A stretch of DNA of 13,497 nucleotides from UBA1049 sp964525815 (GTDB lineage: Bacteria > Bacillota > Clostridia > Oscillospirales > CAG-382): contig CAZGJQ010000053.1 of assembly GCA_964525815.1 (NCBI GenBank), positions 1 through 13,497 on the forward strand. The letters are read 5' to 3'. Of the stretch, positions 7,381-13,497 are shown piece after piece. The translations under genes were made by a program, and so were the position numbers. Position 1 is the stretch's first letter. Every line of letters begins with the position of its first letter. The notes below the pieces were generated by a model that made no database searches, was not told the DNA's origin, and worked only from the letters and a program-made list of their open reading frames with translations.

Positions 7381-8154
7381 TTGATAAATATAAAACCGAT
7401 ACAAAAAATACTGTCCTATACCCGCAGAGCGGTATGCGATTATGATATGATTTCGGAGGGCGACAGAATTGCCGTCGGCGTTTCGGGTGGCAAGGACAGC
7501 CTGACCCTTCTATGCGCACTAAACGAGCTGCGCCGCTTTTATCCAAAACGCTTTGAGCTTGTGCCCATTACCGTGGATATGGGCTTTCCGAATGCGAGCA
7601 GCGATAATATAAAGGAGCTGTGCGACACTCTCGGCTTGAAGCTTCACTTAATTCCCTCCGAGATATATAAAATAGTTTTTGAGATCCGTAAAGAAAAGAA
7701 TCCCTGCTCATTATGTGCGAATTTGAGAAGGGGTGCGCTTAACGAAGCCGCTCTTGAGCTCGGCTGCAAAAAGGTTGCGCTGGCTCATCATTTTGACGAT
7801 GCCGTGGAGACCTTTTATCTGAATTTGTTCAACGAGGGAAGAATAGCCTGCTTTTCTCCGGTATCCTTTCTTGATCGCCGGGAGATAACCGTTATTCGTC
7901 CCTTTATTTATGTTTCCGAAAAAGAAATCAAGCACTTTATACGGGTGTCCGGCGTGCAGCCTTCCCCGAAATATTGTCCCTCGGACGGAAACACCGACAG
8001 ACAGAAGGTCAAGGACTTGCTCGCCGAGCTGTCAAATAAGGACAGAGGGCTTAAGCAGCGTCTGTTCGGCGCAATGGAAAGAGCAGGGGTTAGCGGCTTC
8101 AGGGTCTGTCCGAGATACATGCGAAAAAAATCAAACGAGGAGCAGCAAGCATGA
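7381..8154 (+). CDS. TtcA-like PP-loop ATPase, probable tRNA thiolation or related
   Basis: This PP-loop enzyme adenylates a base or carbonyl using ATP. The closest known role is 2-thiolation of cytidine 32 in tRNA by TtcA. The 257 residues begin at a TTG with AGGAGAGG nine bases upstream; the next ATG (codon 23) would cut off a conserved N-terminal helix. The PP-loop is SGGKDS (35-40) in AVGVSGGKDSLTLL. The Fe-S-type pair Cys109/Cys112 lies in PCSLCANLRRGAL, matching the CxxC-x-x-LRRG motif of TtcA. A third candidate ligand is Cys199 in PKYCPSDG, where TtcA proteins usually have a Cys-rich segment. LAHHFDDAVETFYLNL (135-150) is the family's second conserved block. The stop overlaps the next start (ATGA), so the PHP protein is coupled to it. 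Many Clostridia have such proteins without a proven tRNA target, so the symbol ttcA is not assigned. Confidence 0.85.
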   Translation: MINIKPIQKILSYTRRAVCDYDMISEGDRIAVGVSGGKDSLTLLCALNELRRFYPKRFELVPITVDMGFPNASSDNIKELCDTLGLKLHLIPSEIYKIVFEIRKEKNPCSLCANLRRGALNEAALELGCKKVALAHHFDDAVETFYLNLFNEGRIACFSPVSFLDRREITVIRPFIYVSEKEIKHFIRVSGVQPSPKYCPSDGNTDRQKVKDLLAELSNKDRGLKQRLFGAMERAGVSGFRVCPRYMRKKSNEEQQA

Positions 8155-9008
8155 CCGACTATCATATCCATTACTATATTGATTCCTGCGCAAACGAGGA
8201 AATGACCTTCCCCAATATTGAGGAAAAATGCATTGAGCTTGGAATTAACGAAGCTGCGGTGCTAAAGCACTATTCGGAGGCAATGCCCAACGGCAAGGAC
8301 GACTGGATATGCTGGCATAAAACCAAGCAGGAGCAATGGCGTCAGTATCTCAGCGAATATACCGCTTACATGCCACGGAGCGTTATTATTCGAACCGGAG
8401 TGGAAACCGAGCTGCGTAACCAGGCAGGAGACATAAATATCCCGCTTGCCGAGCAGGAGAAAATCGATTTGGTTCAGCTCTCTGTGCATTTTATGATAGA
8501 CCTCGACTGTCTGCCCATGAGCCTTATGCTTTATCCCAATTTGAATTTCTGCCCCGAGCACAACAACGACGAGGGCAGGCGGTGTGTAGAAGAATGGCGG
8601 CAAAAAACAATGGATGCGGGGGAGGAAAACATTATAAGCGGACTTGTCTGCGGATATATGAACGCCATCAAGCGGTATCCAAAGGTGAAATCCCTTGCTC
8701 ACATGGACGACGGACTGCTTACCCTGCGTACATACTTGGTGGATATAAAAAAAGTGCCTGATGACCGTATTATTGAGATATTCGAGCCGCTTATGCGCCT
8801 TATGGCGGAAAAAGGGGTTGTTTGGGAGCTTGCGGGGAGCTGCGGCAACACCGCCATGCTTAAAAGAGCAAACGAGCTTGGTGTCGGCTTTACCGCGACG
8901 GCGGACGCTCATTTTTTGGAGGGCGGTTGGGCACCTCTCACAAGACATGCCGAGGTAGAGACCTTTATTGACGGTTTAGGCTTAAAGCGAGGTAAGATAG
9001 AGTTTTAA
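8151..9008 (+). CDS. PHP-domain metal-dependent phosphoesterase (histidinol-phosphatase-like)
   Basis: This 285-residue cytoplasmic protein has the layout of the PHP superfamily, which hydrolyses phosphate esters with a di- or trinuclear metal centre. Candidate metal ligands are His5 and His7 (YHIHYY), His40, Glu85 or Glu87 (GVETEL), His113 (LSVHFM), His184 (LAHMDDG) and Asp252/His254 (TATADAHFLEGG), in the order expected for PHP motifs I-IV. The last motif, usually SDAH, is ADAH here. Known members include HisK-type histidinol phosphatase and PHP nucleotide phosphatases. No his genes are nearby, so a role in histidine synthesis is not supported. The ATG overlaps the TGA of the TtcA-like gene, and a terminator follows, so these two genes form a complete transcription unit and may act in one pathway. 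Confidence 0.8.
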   Translation: MTDYHIHYYIDSCANEEMTFPNIEEKCIELGINEAAVLKHYSEAMPNGKDDWICWHKTKQEQWRQYLSEYTAYMPRSVIIRTGVETELRNQAGDINIPLAEQEKIDLVQLSVHFMIDLDCLPMSLMLYPNLNFCPEHNNDEGRRCVEEWRQKTMDAGEENIISGLVCGYMNAIKRYPKVKSLAHMDDGLLTLRTYLVDIKKVPDDRIIEIFEPLMRLMAEKGVVWELAGSCGNTAMLKRANELGVGFTATADAHFLEGGWAPLTRHAEVETFIDGLGLKRGKIEF

Positions 9009-9022
9009 TCATACCTTATTAG

Positions 9023-9051
9023 ACCCGCGGCTTATGGCTGCGGGTTTTTTT
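9023..9051 (+). terminator. Intrinsic terminator of the TtcA-like/PHP operon
   Basis: ACCCGCGGC (9023-9031) pairs with GCTGCGGGT (9037-9045), with one G-U pair and a five-base loop, followed by a run of seven T (9045-9051). The T run overlaps the stop codon (9050-9052) of the converging DUF3788 gene. Confidence 0.92.
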
Positions 9052-9460
9052 ATTTCCTGAGCTTATATGCAATAAGCTCCTTTATATCATCAAGAATCCT
9101 TTCGCTCTTCACCTCAATCATAAGCCACCTGCTGCCGTTGAGCGAACCGGCCGTGTCGTACAAATCCCGAATATACTTATCGGTCAGCGGAAGTATGGCT
9201 TCAACATCGTTCTTTACCGTAACAAGGCAAATAAAGAAGCCGCTCTGCGGGTAGAGGGTGCATAAAGCCTTGCCGCTCTTTTTGTGCTTTACATTCCAGC
9301 CCGGAACCATAGAGCACCTGCTGTACTCTACCTTTGGCTTAGAGGAATATTCCTTTTTCAGATATTCATCGAGCTGATTCCATAAATCATTACCTACATA
9401 ATCGCTGATTTCCTCAGTTGTCGGCTCTTTGTCTATCGGGTATAGCTCGCTCCAGTTCAT
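9050..9460 (-). CDS. DUF3788-family protein of unknown function
   Basis: The 136-residue protein is small and soluble. The core stretch PGWNVKHKKSGKALCTLYP with FFICLVTV (about 53-82) and the end segment NGSRWLMIEVKSE resemble DUF3788 proteins, which are common in Firmicutes and Bacteroidetes. The family has no established function. No catalytic motif is evident, although conserved aromatic and Lys residues in the core could bind a small ligand. It has its own promoter with an extended -10 and a clear AAGGAG site eight bases before the ATG, and it converges on the preceding operon's terminator. It is likely monocistronic because a terminator separates it from the gene upstream. The family call is from memory of the motif, not from a search. 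Confidence 0.75.
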   Translation of the reverse strand: MNWSELYPIDKEPTTEEISDYVGNDLWNQLDEYLKKEYSSKPKVEYSRCSMVPGWNVKHKKSGKALCTLYPQSGFFICLVTVKNDVEAILPLTDKYIRDLYDTAGSLNGSRWLMIEVKSERILDDIKELIAYKLRK

Positions 9461-9490
9461 TTTCGCTACTCCTTGTTTTTTATATACAAT

Positions 9491-9519
9491 ATTTTATCAT
9501 ATGATCTCTATAATTTCAA
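9491..9519 (-). promoter_or_regulatory. Sigma-A promoter for the DUF3788 gene
   Basis: On the - strand, TTGAAA (9514-9519), 17 bases, then TAAAAT (9491-9496), preceded by TG at the extended -10 position (TGATAAAAT). It lies immediately after the upstream gene's terminator, about 30 bases before the ATG. Confidence 0.85.
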
Positions 9520-9525
9520 CAAACA

Positions 9526-9547
9526 AAACCCCTCAAAAGAGGGATTT
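9526..9547 (-). terminator. Intrinsic terminator after the small membrane protein gene
   Basis: GAGGG (9539-9543) pairs with CCCTC (9530-9534) around AAAA, and the stem continues past one mismatch through AAA/TTT pairs. On the - strand it reads into GGGGTTTTGTTTG, a suitable T-rich tail for ending the transcript of the gene at 9563-9991. Confidence 0.8.
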
Positions 9548-9562
9548 CTTAAAATTATAATA

Positions 9563-9991
9563 TTACCTTGTCTGCTTGCGCAGCTTTTTCAGCCTTCTTT
9601 TGGAACTCGGTTTAATTCTTATAGCGGTCATTGTCCCCATCAGCGAAGCAAGCATCAAAATTACAGGCGGCAGCAGCACCTTCCAGATACCTCCCGTATA
9701 TGAGCTTGAAATAAGGGATACAATTACAATAATTCCGAGATTTGCCAGCCCGGTAAGGAGCCCCGCCTGAAAAGGACTGTCCTTGTACGCTCTTGCTGCC
9801 CGAAGCGCCGATATAAACCCGCCGACAAAAACAGCTGTCAGAGCCATGAGGAACACATAGCCGGTCGGGTTGCTTGCCTTCATAATCGCAAATGCCAGTA
9901 TTACGGAGGTTATTAGCATTATACTCGGTCCCAGAATCAATCCGCTCAGCACAGCACGCATAAGCGAGCTGTTTTTATTTGTGTTTTTCAT
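9563..9991 (-). CDS. Small four-helix membrane protein, TIGR04086-like
   Basis: The 142-residue protein has four predicted transmembrane helices (about 12-37, 44-64, 75-96 and 103-124) and a strongly basic C-terminal tail (KPSSKRRLKKLRKQTR), which should keep that end in the cytoplasm. The pattern of small residues in FVGGFISALRAAR and FQAGLLTGLANLGI resembles the TIGR04086/YrzE membrane-protein family of Firmicutes, whose function is unknown; that assignment is tentative. The start is well supported by AGGAAGGAGAA upstream of the ATG. It lies 53 bases downstream of the P-loop gene, and no terminator is visible between them, so they probably share a transcript ending at 9526-9547. Confidence 0.7.
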   Translation of the reverse strand: MKNTNKNSSLMRAVLSGLILGPSIMLITSVILAFAIMKASNPTGYVFLMALTAVFVGGFISALRAARAYKDSPFQAGLLTGLANLGIIVIVSLISSSYTGGIWKVLLPPVILMLASLMGTMTAIRIKPSSKRRLKKLRKQTR

Positions 9992-10044
9992 TATAACTAT
10001 TCTCCTTCCTTCTCTTTATATATATGGCTGTCCGGCCTTCTTTA

Positions 10045-11106
10045 TTACCCGAAAAGAGAGGCAATGAATTTATTTGTATAATCGGTAAGACGGGCAAAAT
10101 CCATGGCTCGGATATATATGCTCTCTATTTTGTCATGCACCCTGCTTGCCTCCGAAAAATACTGCTTTGCCGTATCCAGCAGCGCATTATAGAGCTTATA
10201 CGCTGCTCTATCCTTCTGTCTTATTACAGAAAAAGCATTCTTGTCAATAAAGCGGGAGGTGTTTATCGGCTTATTATCAGAGTCTTTTTTTTCTTTAGCT
10301 TGAGCAAATCTTTTTTCGTTGATAAATAAAATATCCTCGTTCGGGAAGTAAACAGCCTCCAGCTTGTTATAGTCAATTGGGTCTATCGAAAGCATTCTTT
10401 CCGCACCTATTCGCTCCGAATAAGCGTTTATATATTCAAGCAGCTTGTGTGAAATATCGTATCTGTCACGAATCAGATACACGTTTCCCGCTTCTGAAAA
10501 GGTGGAAAGACTGTCTATTCCGTTTTGGTTAAAAGCGGTTTGTATCCGTATACTCTCGGTTCCGGTTGCCGGTTTTATGAGCTTTTTGCATATTCTACCG
10601 GCAAATGCCTTCATTTTACCTTCCAGCAAAGCAACGGATATTAAATTGCCTCGCAGCTCTCTTATGCTGCCCGCTGCCGATAAGGCTCTATATGCGTTTT
10701 CGTAACAGATGCTTTTTTTATCGGTAAGAGCAATAATTTCGTCCCGTTTCTTTTTAACTTTTGTTTCGTCCCAGAACTCACCTAAGTTAATAATATTATC
10801 TCTTGCGGACGGATACACCATATTCATAACATGAGGAGCGGTTCCGTCAATAATAGCAATCTCCCTTTCGGGCAGCAGCACTCCGTCATATGAACGGCTG
10901 TCAGCCGAGCAGCGTATATATTCTACATTCAGCCCGTCTCTTGCCGCTCTCTCCCCAACCCTCTTCATAAATGTGGATTTACCGCAGCCCGCCGAGCCTT
11001 TTAATATGTACACCTTCTTGTATTTATTCTCAAGTATTTTAAAAAAGAAGGAAACAAATCCGTTTTTTGTATTAGCACCCGCAAAATATTCAAATTTCTT
11101 CTGCAT
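10045..11106 (-). CDS. PRK06851-like P-loop NTPase with a degenerate second half
   Basis: The preferred start is the ATG at 11104-11106, with GGGGGTG nine bases before it; a GTG four codons upstream lacks room for a ribosome site. This gives 353 residues. The first half holds KVYILKGSAGCGKSTF (31-46, Walker A 37-45), then IRCSADSRSYDGVLLP and EIAIIDGTAPH (82-92), the distinctive pattern of the PRK06851 family of Clostridia and Bacilli. The second half repeats the framework: NVYLIRDRYDISHKLL (208-223), DYNKLEAVYFP, then DILFINEKRF, with matching spacing but no Walker A glycines or Lys-Ser/Thr. This looks like a tandem duplication in which the second site has lost nucleotide binding. The function is unknown; the DGTAPH segment argues for a specialised NTPase rather than a transporter. 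It is probably cotranscribed with the small membrane protein. Confidence 0.75.
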   Translation of the reverse strand: MQKKFEYFAGANTKNGFVSFFFKILENKYKKVYILKGSAGCGKSTFMKRVGERAARDGLNVEYIRCSADSRSYDGVLLPEREIAIIDGTAPHVMNMVYPSARDNIINLGEFWDETKVKKKRDEIIALTDKKSICYENAYRALSAAGSIRELRGNLISVALLEGKMKAFAGRICKKLIKPATGTESIRIQTAFNQNGIDSLSTFSEAGNVYLIRDRYDISHKLLEYINAYSERIGAERMLSIDPIDYNKLEAVYFPNEDILFINEKRFAQAKEKKDSDNKPINTSRFIDKNAFSVIRQKDRAAYKLYNALLDTAKQYFSEASRVHDKIESIYIRAMDFARLTDYTNKFIASLFG

Positions 11107-11131
11107 CCCGTACGACACCCCCGATTAACTC

Positions 11132-11160
11132 TTGACTAAACAATAAAAAAACAATATAAT
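11132..11160 (+). promoter_or_regulatory. Sigma-A promoter for the sugar kinase gene
   Basis: TTGACT (11132-11137), a 17-base AT-rich spacer and TATAAT (11155-11160). Transcription should begin near 11167, giving an unusually long leader of about 144 bases before the ATG. Confidence 0.88.
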
Positions 11161-11236
11161 TACAATAATACTATATGTTATGCAGAGAATTGCTGTTTTG
11201 CTATTATAGGTAAATCAACAAAAAGAAGGTTTTTTA

Positions 11237-11293
11237 AGCATTTTCCCGACGCAGAATGCTAAAAATAATTATTTCTGCAAGTAACATCGTCGG
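11237..11293 (+). promoter_or_regulatory. Leader with two mutually exclusive hairpins before the kinase start
   Basis: Hairpin A pairs AGCATTTT (11237-11244) with AGAATGCT (11253-11260), with one G-U pair and an 8-base loop. Hairpin B pairs CCGACG (11246-11251) with CGTCGG (11288-11293) and then CAGAA (11252-11256) with TTCTG (11273-11277), with a 10-base bulge. A and B use the same bases and cannot coexist. The only good ribosome site, GGAGA (11292-11296), begins in the 3' arm of B and lies 14 bases before the ATG, so B would partly hide it. The regulatory role is inferred. Confidence 0.4.
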
Positions 11294-11310
11294 AGAAACG
11301 GGTTTGGTAT

Positions 11311-12333
11311 ATGAAAAAAACAATTTGCTTTGGTGAAATAATGCTCAGGCTTCAGCCCCCCTCTTACCAGAGGTTCTTACAGGCAAGGAGCTTTGATGCC
11401 GTTTACGGCGGAGGGGAGGCAAACGTCGCTGTTTCTCTTGCGCAATTTGGCTTAAACTCCGCTTATGTAACAAGGCTGCCTGATAATCCTCTCGGCGCTG
11501 CTTGCCGTAATGAGATAAGAAAATGGGGAGTGGATACCTCAAATATTGCTTTCGGCGGTGACAGGCTGGGTATATATTTTTGTGAGAAGGGTGCCTCCCA
11601 GCGCCCGTCAAATGTCGTATATGACCGGGCAGGCTCCTCCATATCCACCGCAGCCGAAAACGATTTCGACTTGGAGAAGATATTTGACGGTGCGGATTGG
11701 TTTCATTTTACCGGCATAACTCCCGCTCTGGGTGAAAATCTCGTTACAATATGCGAAAAAGCATGTATTGAAGCGAAAAAACGGGGCATAACCGTTTCCT
11801 GCGACCTTAATTTCCGAAAAAAGCTCTGGAGCAGAGAAAAAGCGGGTGCGGTAATGGGTAAACTGTGTAAATATGTTGATGTGCTTATCGCAAACGAGGA
11901 GGACAGCGCGGATGTGTTCGGAATCCACTCCGAGAAAAGCGATATAAACAGCGGCGTGCTGTCCTATGACGGCTATATTGATGTCGCAAAACAGCTTTGT
12001 GACCGCTTCGGGTTTAAATATGTTGCCATAACGCTCCGCGAATCCATATCCGCATCATTAAACAACTGGTCGGCAATGCTTTACGACGGAAAGGACGCTC
12101 ATTTTTCAACAAAATACAGCATTAACATTATCGACCGTGTGGGTGGAGGGGATTCCTTCGGCGCAGGACTTATATATTCTCTTATAAACGGAAAAAAAGC
12201 CGGAGAAGCTATTGAGTTCGCTGCGGCAGCCTCCTGTCTTAAGCATACCATTGAAGGTGATTGCAACATTTCGACGGTCAAAGAGGTTGAGTCGCTTTTA
12301 AAGAACGGTGGCAGCGGCAGAGTGCAGAGATAG
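11311..12333 (+). CDS. kdgK: PfkB-family sugar kinase, probable 2-keto-3-deoxygluconate kinase
   Basis: PfkB (ribokinase) family kinases phosphorylate sugars at the expense of ATP in the cytoplasm. The 340-residue protein opens with ICFGEIMLRLQPPSYQRFLQ and has the family motif GGGEANVAVSLAQFG (33-47), both very close to 2-keto-3-deoxygluconate kinases of Firmicutes. The C-terminal ATP-site motif is VGGGDSFGAG (277-286), with Asp281 as catalytic base. CDLNFRKKLW (164-173) and LIANEED (192-198) are further family blocks. The product would be KDPG, made during breakdown of pectin or uronic acids, and a KDPG aldolase would be expected elsewhere. No other uronate gene is in the window, so the exact substrate stays a probability. 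It is transcribed from its own strong promoter with a structured leader and ends at a hairpin. Confidence 0.82.
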   Translation: MKKTICFGEIMLRLQPPSYQRFLQARSFDAVYGGGEANVAVSLAQFGLNSAYVTRLPDNPLGAACRNEIRKWGVDTSNIAFGGDRLGIYFCEKGASQRPSNVVYDRAGSSISTAAENDFDLEKIFDGADWFHFTGITPALGENLVTICEKACIEAKKRGITVSCDLNFRKKLWSREKAGAVMGKLCKYVDVLIANEEDSADVFGIHSEKSDINSGVLSYDGYIDVAKQLCDRFGFKYVAITLRESISASLNNWSAMLYDGKDAHFSTKYSINIIDRVGGGDSFGAGLIYSLINGKKAGEAIEFAAAASCLKHTIEGDCNISTVKEVESLLKNGGSGRVQR

Positions 12334-12344
12334 CCTGAGATTGA

Positions 12345-12381
12345 AAAACACGGGAGCTAAGCAAAAGCGTTTCCGTGTTTT
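12345..12381 (+). terminator. Terminator or attenuator after the kinase gene
   Basis: AAAACACGG (12345-12353) pairs exactly with CCGTGTTTT (12373-12381), and the stem extends inward through G-U, A-T, G-U and C-G pairs to a loop of about 11 bases. The T tail is short (TTTTAATAT). The next gene's ribosome site lies only 12 bases on, so that gene probably depends on read-through or on a promoter inside the kinase gene. Confidence 0.65.
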
Positions 12382-12392
12382 AATATGAATAT

Positions 12393-12398
12393 AGGAGA
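12393..12398 (+). promoter_or_regulatory. Ribosome binding site fixing the zinc-ribbon protein start
   Basis: AGGAGA lies 7 bases before the ATG at 12406-12408. It selects this ATG over the in-frame ATG at 12385, which sits at the base of the terminator hairpin and lacks a site. Confidence 0.85.
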
Positions 12399-12405
12399 AT
12401 GCAAA

Positions 12406-13431
12406 ATGAAATGTCCTGCCTGCAGCCTTCCTAACAAGGACAATACAGAGACCTGTATAATATGCGGAGCAAAATTAATAAATAATGAGCAGACACAGCA
12501 ATATCAATTACAAGAAGAACCACTCACCCAAGGAGAACCGGTTGTTACGCCTTCGCAAGCAGCCGAAAAGCAGAGCAAAAAGCCTGGGATCATCATTGCA
12601 TTGACACTGCTCCTGGTAGCTATTTTTGCCGGAGGAATAATAGCCGCCTCAGCCCTTTCCGGCCCTATGACATACATTACAAAATCGCTCAGGAAAACCG
12701 TTGGCTCAGAGAGATTCGCTTTTGAAGCGGAGCTTAGCTCGCCCTACAGCACCATTAATATTGAGGGAACCGTTGTTTTTAATCCGAACAAGCGTATACT
12801 TGAGCTCTATGCAAAATCAACGGTATACGACAGATATAGTCAGCATATAATGCATTTTTATATTAAGGACGGTACCCTTGTCATAGACGAAAACAGCCGT
12901 GTTTCCTCGGAGGACATAAGCGAATATATAAATACTCTGTTCGACGAATATGATAAATATAAGAGCCTTGATAACCATGAGGAGCTCCTGAACCTGCTGG
13001 GAATCGCGACTGACGAAAGCTTCAATGAGCTGAGCTTCTATAGAACCGCCAAGGACTTTATAAAAAACCTGAACAACCCTGATTATATAAACCAGCATAT
13101 AGCTGATTATACCAAAGAAACAAGAGACGGTGCGATTGTGTATTCCTTTGAGTTCGAAGCGGAGCGGCTTGCGGAGGAGTTAATTTCCGTTTTCGGTAAG
13201 GAGCTTGGTATAAGTGATACAAAAGCAGCCGAGACAAATATACGGCACTTCCTTTATAATAATTTTGGCGGTGAAAGGTTTAACCTGCATTTTAAAACAA
13301 CAAAGGGTTATCTTTCCGGGTTTATGCTTGACTCTGAGAATTATTACATTAGCATTATTCTTTTTGATTTTAAAAAGGCAGAAATCAATGAGGATTTAGC
13401 CGAAAAATATCAAAATTATATTGGGAGCTGA
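12406..13431 (+). CDS. Zinc-ribbon, single-pass membrane protein with extracellular domain
   Basis: I do not recognise a named family. The 341-residue protein begins with a zinc ribbon, MKCPACSLPN to ETCIICGAK, with Cys3, Cys6, Cys17 and Cys20 as ligands. A Gln/Glu-rich linker (about 24-58) precedes one membrane helix (about 61-84, GIIIALTLLLVAIFAGGIIA). The last roughly 255 residues should lie outside the cell and form a beta-rich domain (RFAFEAELSSPYSTINIEGT, then alternating polar and hydrophobic stretches up to the end), with no Cys and no evident catalytic motif. The ribbon-in, domain-out topology resembles TcaA-like Firmicutes surface proteins, but sequence kinship is not shown. The start is chosen for its ribosome site. 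The gene follows the kinase gene across a hairpin and ends before a clear terminator. Confidence 0.75.
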   Translation: MKCPACSLPNKDNTETCIICGAKLINNEQTQQYQLQEEPLTQGEPVVTPSQAAEKQSKKPGIIIALTLLLVAIFAGGIIAASALSGPMTYITKSLRKTVGSERFAFEAELSSPYSTINIEGTVVFNPNKRILELYAKSTVYDRYSQHIMHFYIKDGTLVIDENSRVSSEDISEYINTLFDEYDKYKSLDNHEELLNLLGIATDESFNELSFYRTAKDFIKNLNNPDYINQHIADYTKETRDGAIVYSFEFEAERLAEELISVFGKELGISDTKAAETNIRHFLYNNFGGERFNLHFKTTKGYLSGFMLDSENYYISIILFDFKKAEINEDLAEKYQNYIGS

Positions 13432-13448
13432 ATTGTAAATATGCACAA

Positions 13449-13475
13449 AAAACGGGAGCGTTCTGCTCCCGTTTT
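13449..13475 (+). terminator. Intrinsic terminator after the zinc-ribbon protein gene
   Basis: AAAACGGGAGC (13449-13459) pairs perfectly with GCTCCCGTTTT (13465-13475) around the loop GTTCT. The A run on one side and T run on the other make it potentially bidirectional, serving also any gene converging from the right. Nothing further can be called in the remaining 22 bases. Confidence 0.92.
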
Positions 13476-13497
13476 ATTATTACTTTTTGCTTATTGC

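Noticed and set aside
11175..11213. A 12-codon open frame in the kinase leader that might be a leader peptide
   Set aside because: Its ATG would lie within about 10 bases of the predicted transcript start and has no ribosome site. It has no run of a regulatory amino acid.
11119..11220. Promoter on the - strand for the P-loop protein gene
   Set aside because: A TATAAT-like box exists near 11204 on the - strand, but no acceptable -35 goes with it. Other combinations are equally weak, so none is called.
1..12333. Functional link between the oxidoreductase and the sugar kinase as one uronate pathway
   Set aside because: They are more than 10 kb apart with several unrelated transcription units between them, and the oxidoreductase substrate is unknown.
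12345..13475. Shared ACGGGAGC in the two terminator hairpins as a repeat family
   Set aside because: Only eight bases are shared, within GC-rich stems. This is consistent with chance and not with a dispersed repeat.
13476..13497. End of a possible converging gene at the right edge
   Set aside because: Only 22 bases remain. A TTA that could be a stop on the - strand is present, but nothing supports a frame.

Overview
The window looks like chromosomal DNA from a low-to-moderate-GC Gram-positive anaerobe, most likely a Clostridia relative (Oscillospiraceae/Lachnospiraceae type). The reasons are an L13-S9 operon of Firmicutes type, a TtcA-like protein typical of Clostridia, DUF3788-, TIGR04086- and PRK06851-like genes, a lipoprotein solute-binding protein, strong AGGAGG ribosome sites, and sigma-A promoters with 16-17 bp spacers. 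The base composition is even throughout. I see no mobile element, phage gene, CRISPR array, tRNA or rRNA.

Layout. (1) 1-993, + strand: the 3' part of a Gfo/Idh/MocA oxidoreductase, ending at a bidirectional terminator (1016-1055). (2) 1107-7142, all on the - strand and closely spaced, read right to left: rplM, rpsI, amino-acid ABC transporter lipoprotein, permease, ATPase, argS, yebC. A strong promoter lies before rplM. A second entry point probably lies between rpsI and the lipoprotein gene, where there is an 18-bp perfect palindrome. (3) 7381-9008, + strand: a TtcA-like PP-loop protein and a PHP-family protein, overlapping by ATGA, behind their own promoter and before a clear terminator. 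(4) 9050-11106, - strand: a DUF3788 protein with its own promoter, a four-helix membrane protein, and a PRK06851-like P-loop protein. (5) 11311-13431, + strand: a PfkB sugar kinase (probably 2-keto-3-deoxygluconate kinase) with a structured leader, then a zinc-ribbon membrane-anchored protein, then a terminator.

How the genes work together. The - strand block joins translation genes (L13, S9, ArgRS, YebC) with amino-acid uptake. The position of argS right behind the transporter makes arginine, or another basic amino acid, the best guess for the substrate. The TtcA-PHP pair looks translationally coupled. The other genes are housekeeping or poorly characterised.

I did not find a convincing new multi-gene system. 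The items most worth a second look are the PRK06851-like protein with a decayed second P-loop half, the kinase leader with mutually exclusive hairpins, the unusual permease N-terminus, the palindrome before the transporter, and the zinc-ribbon surface protein.
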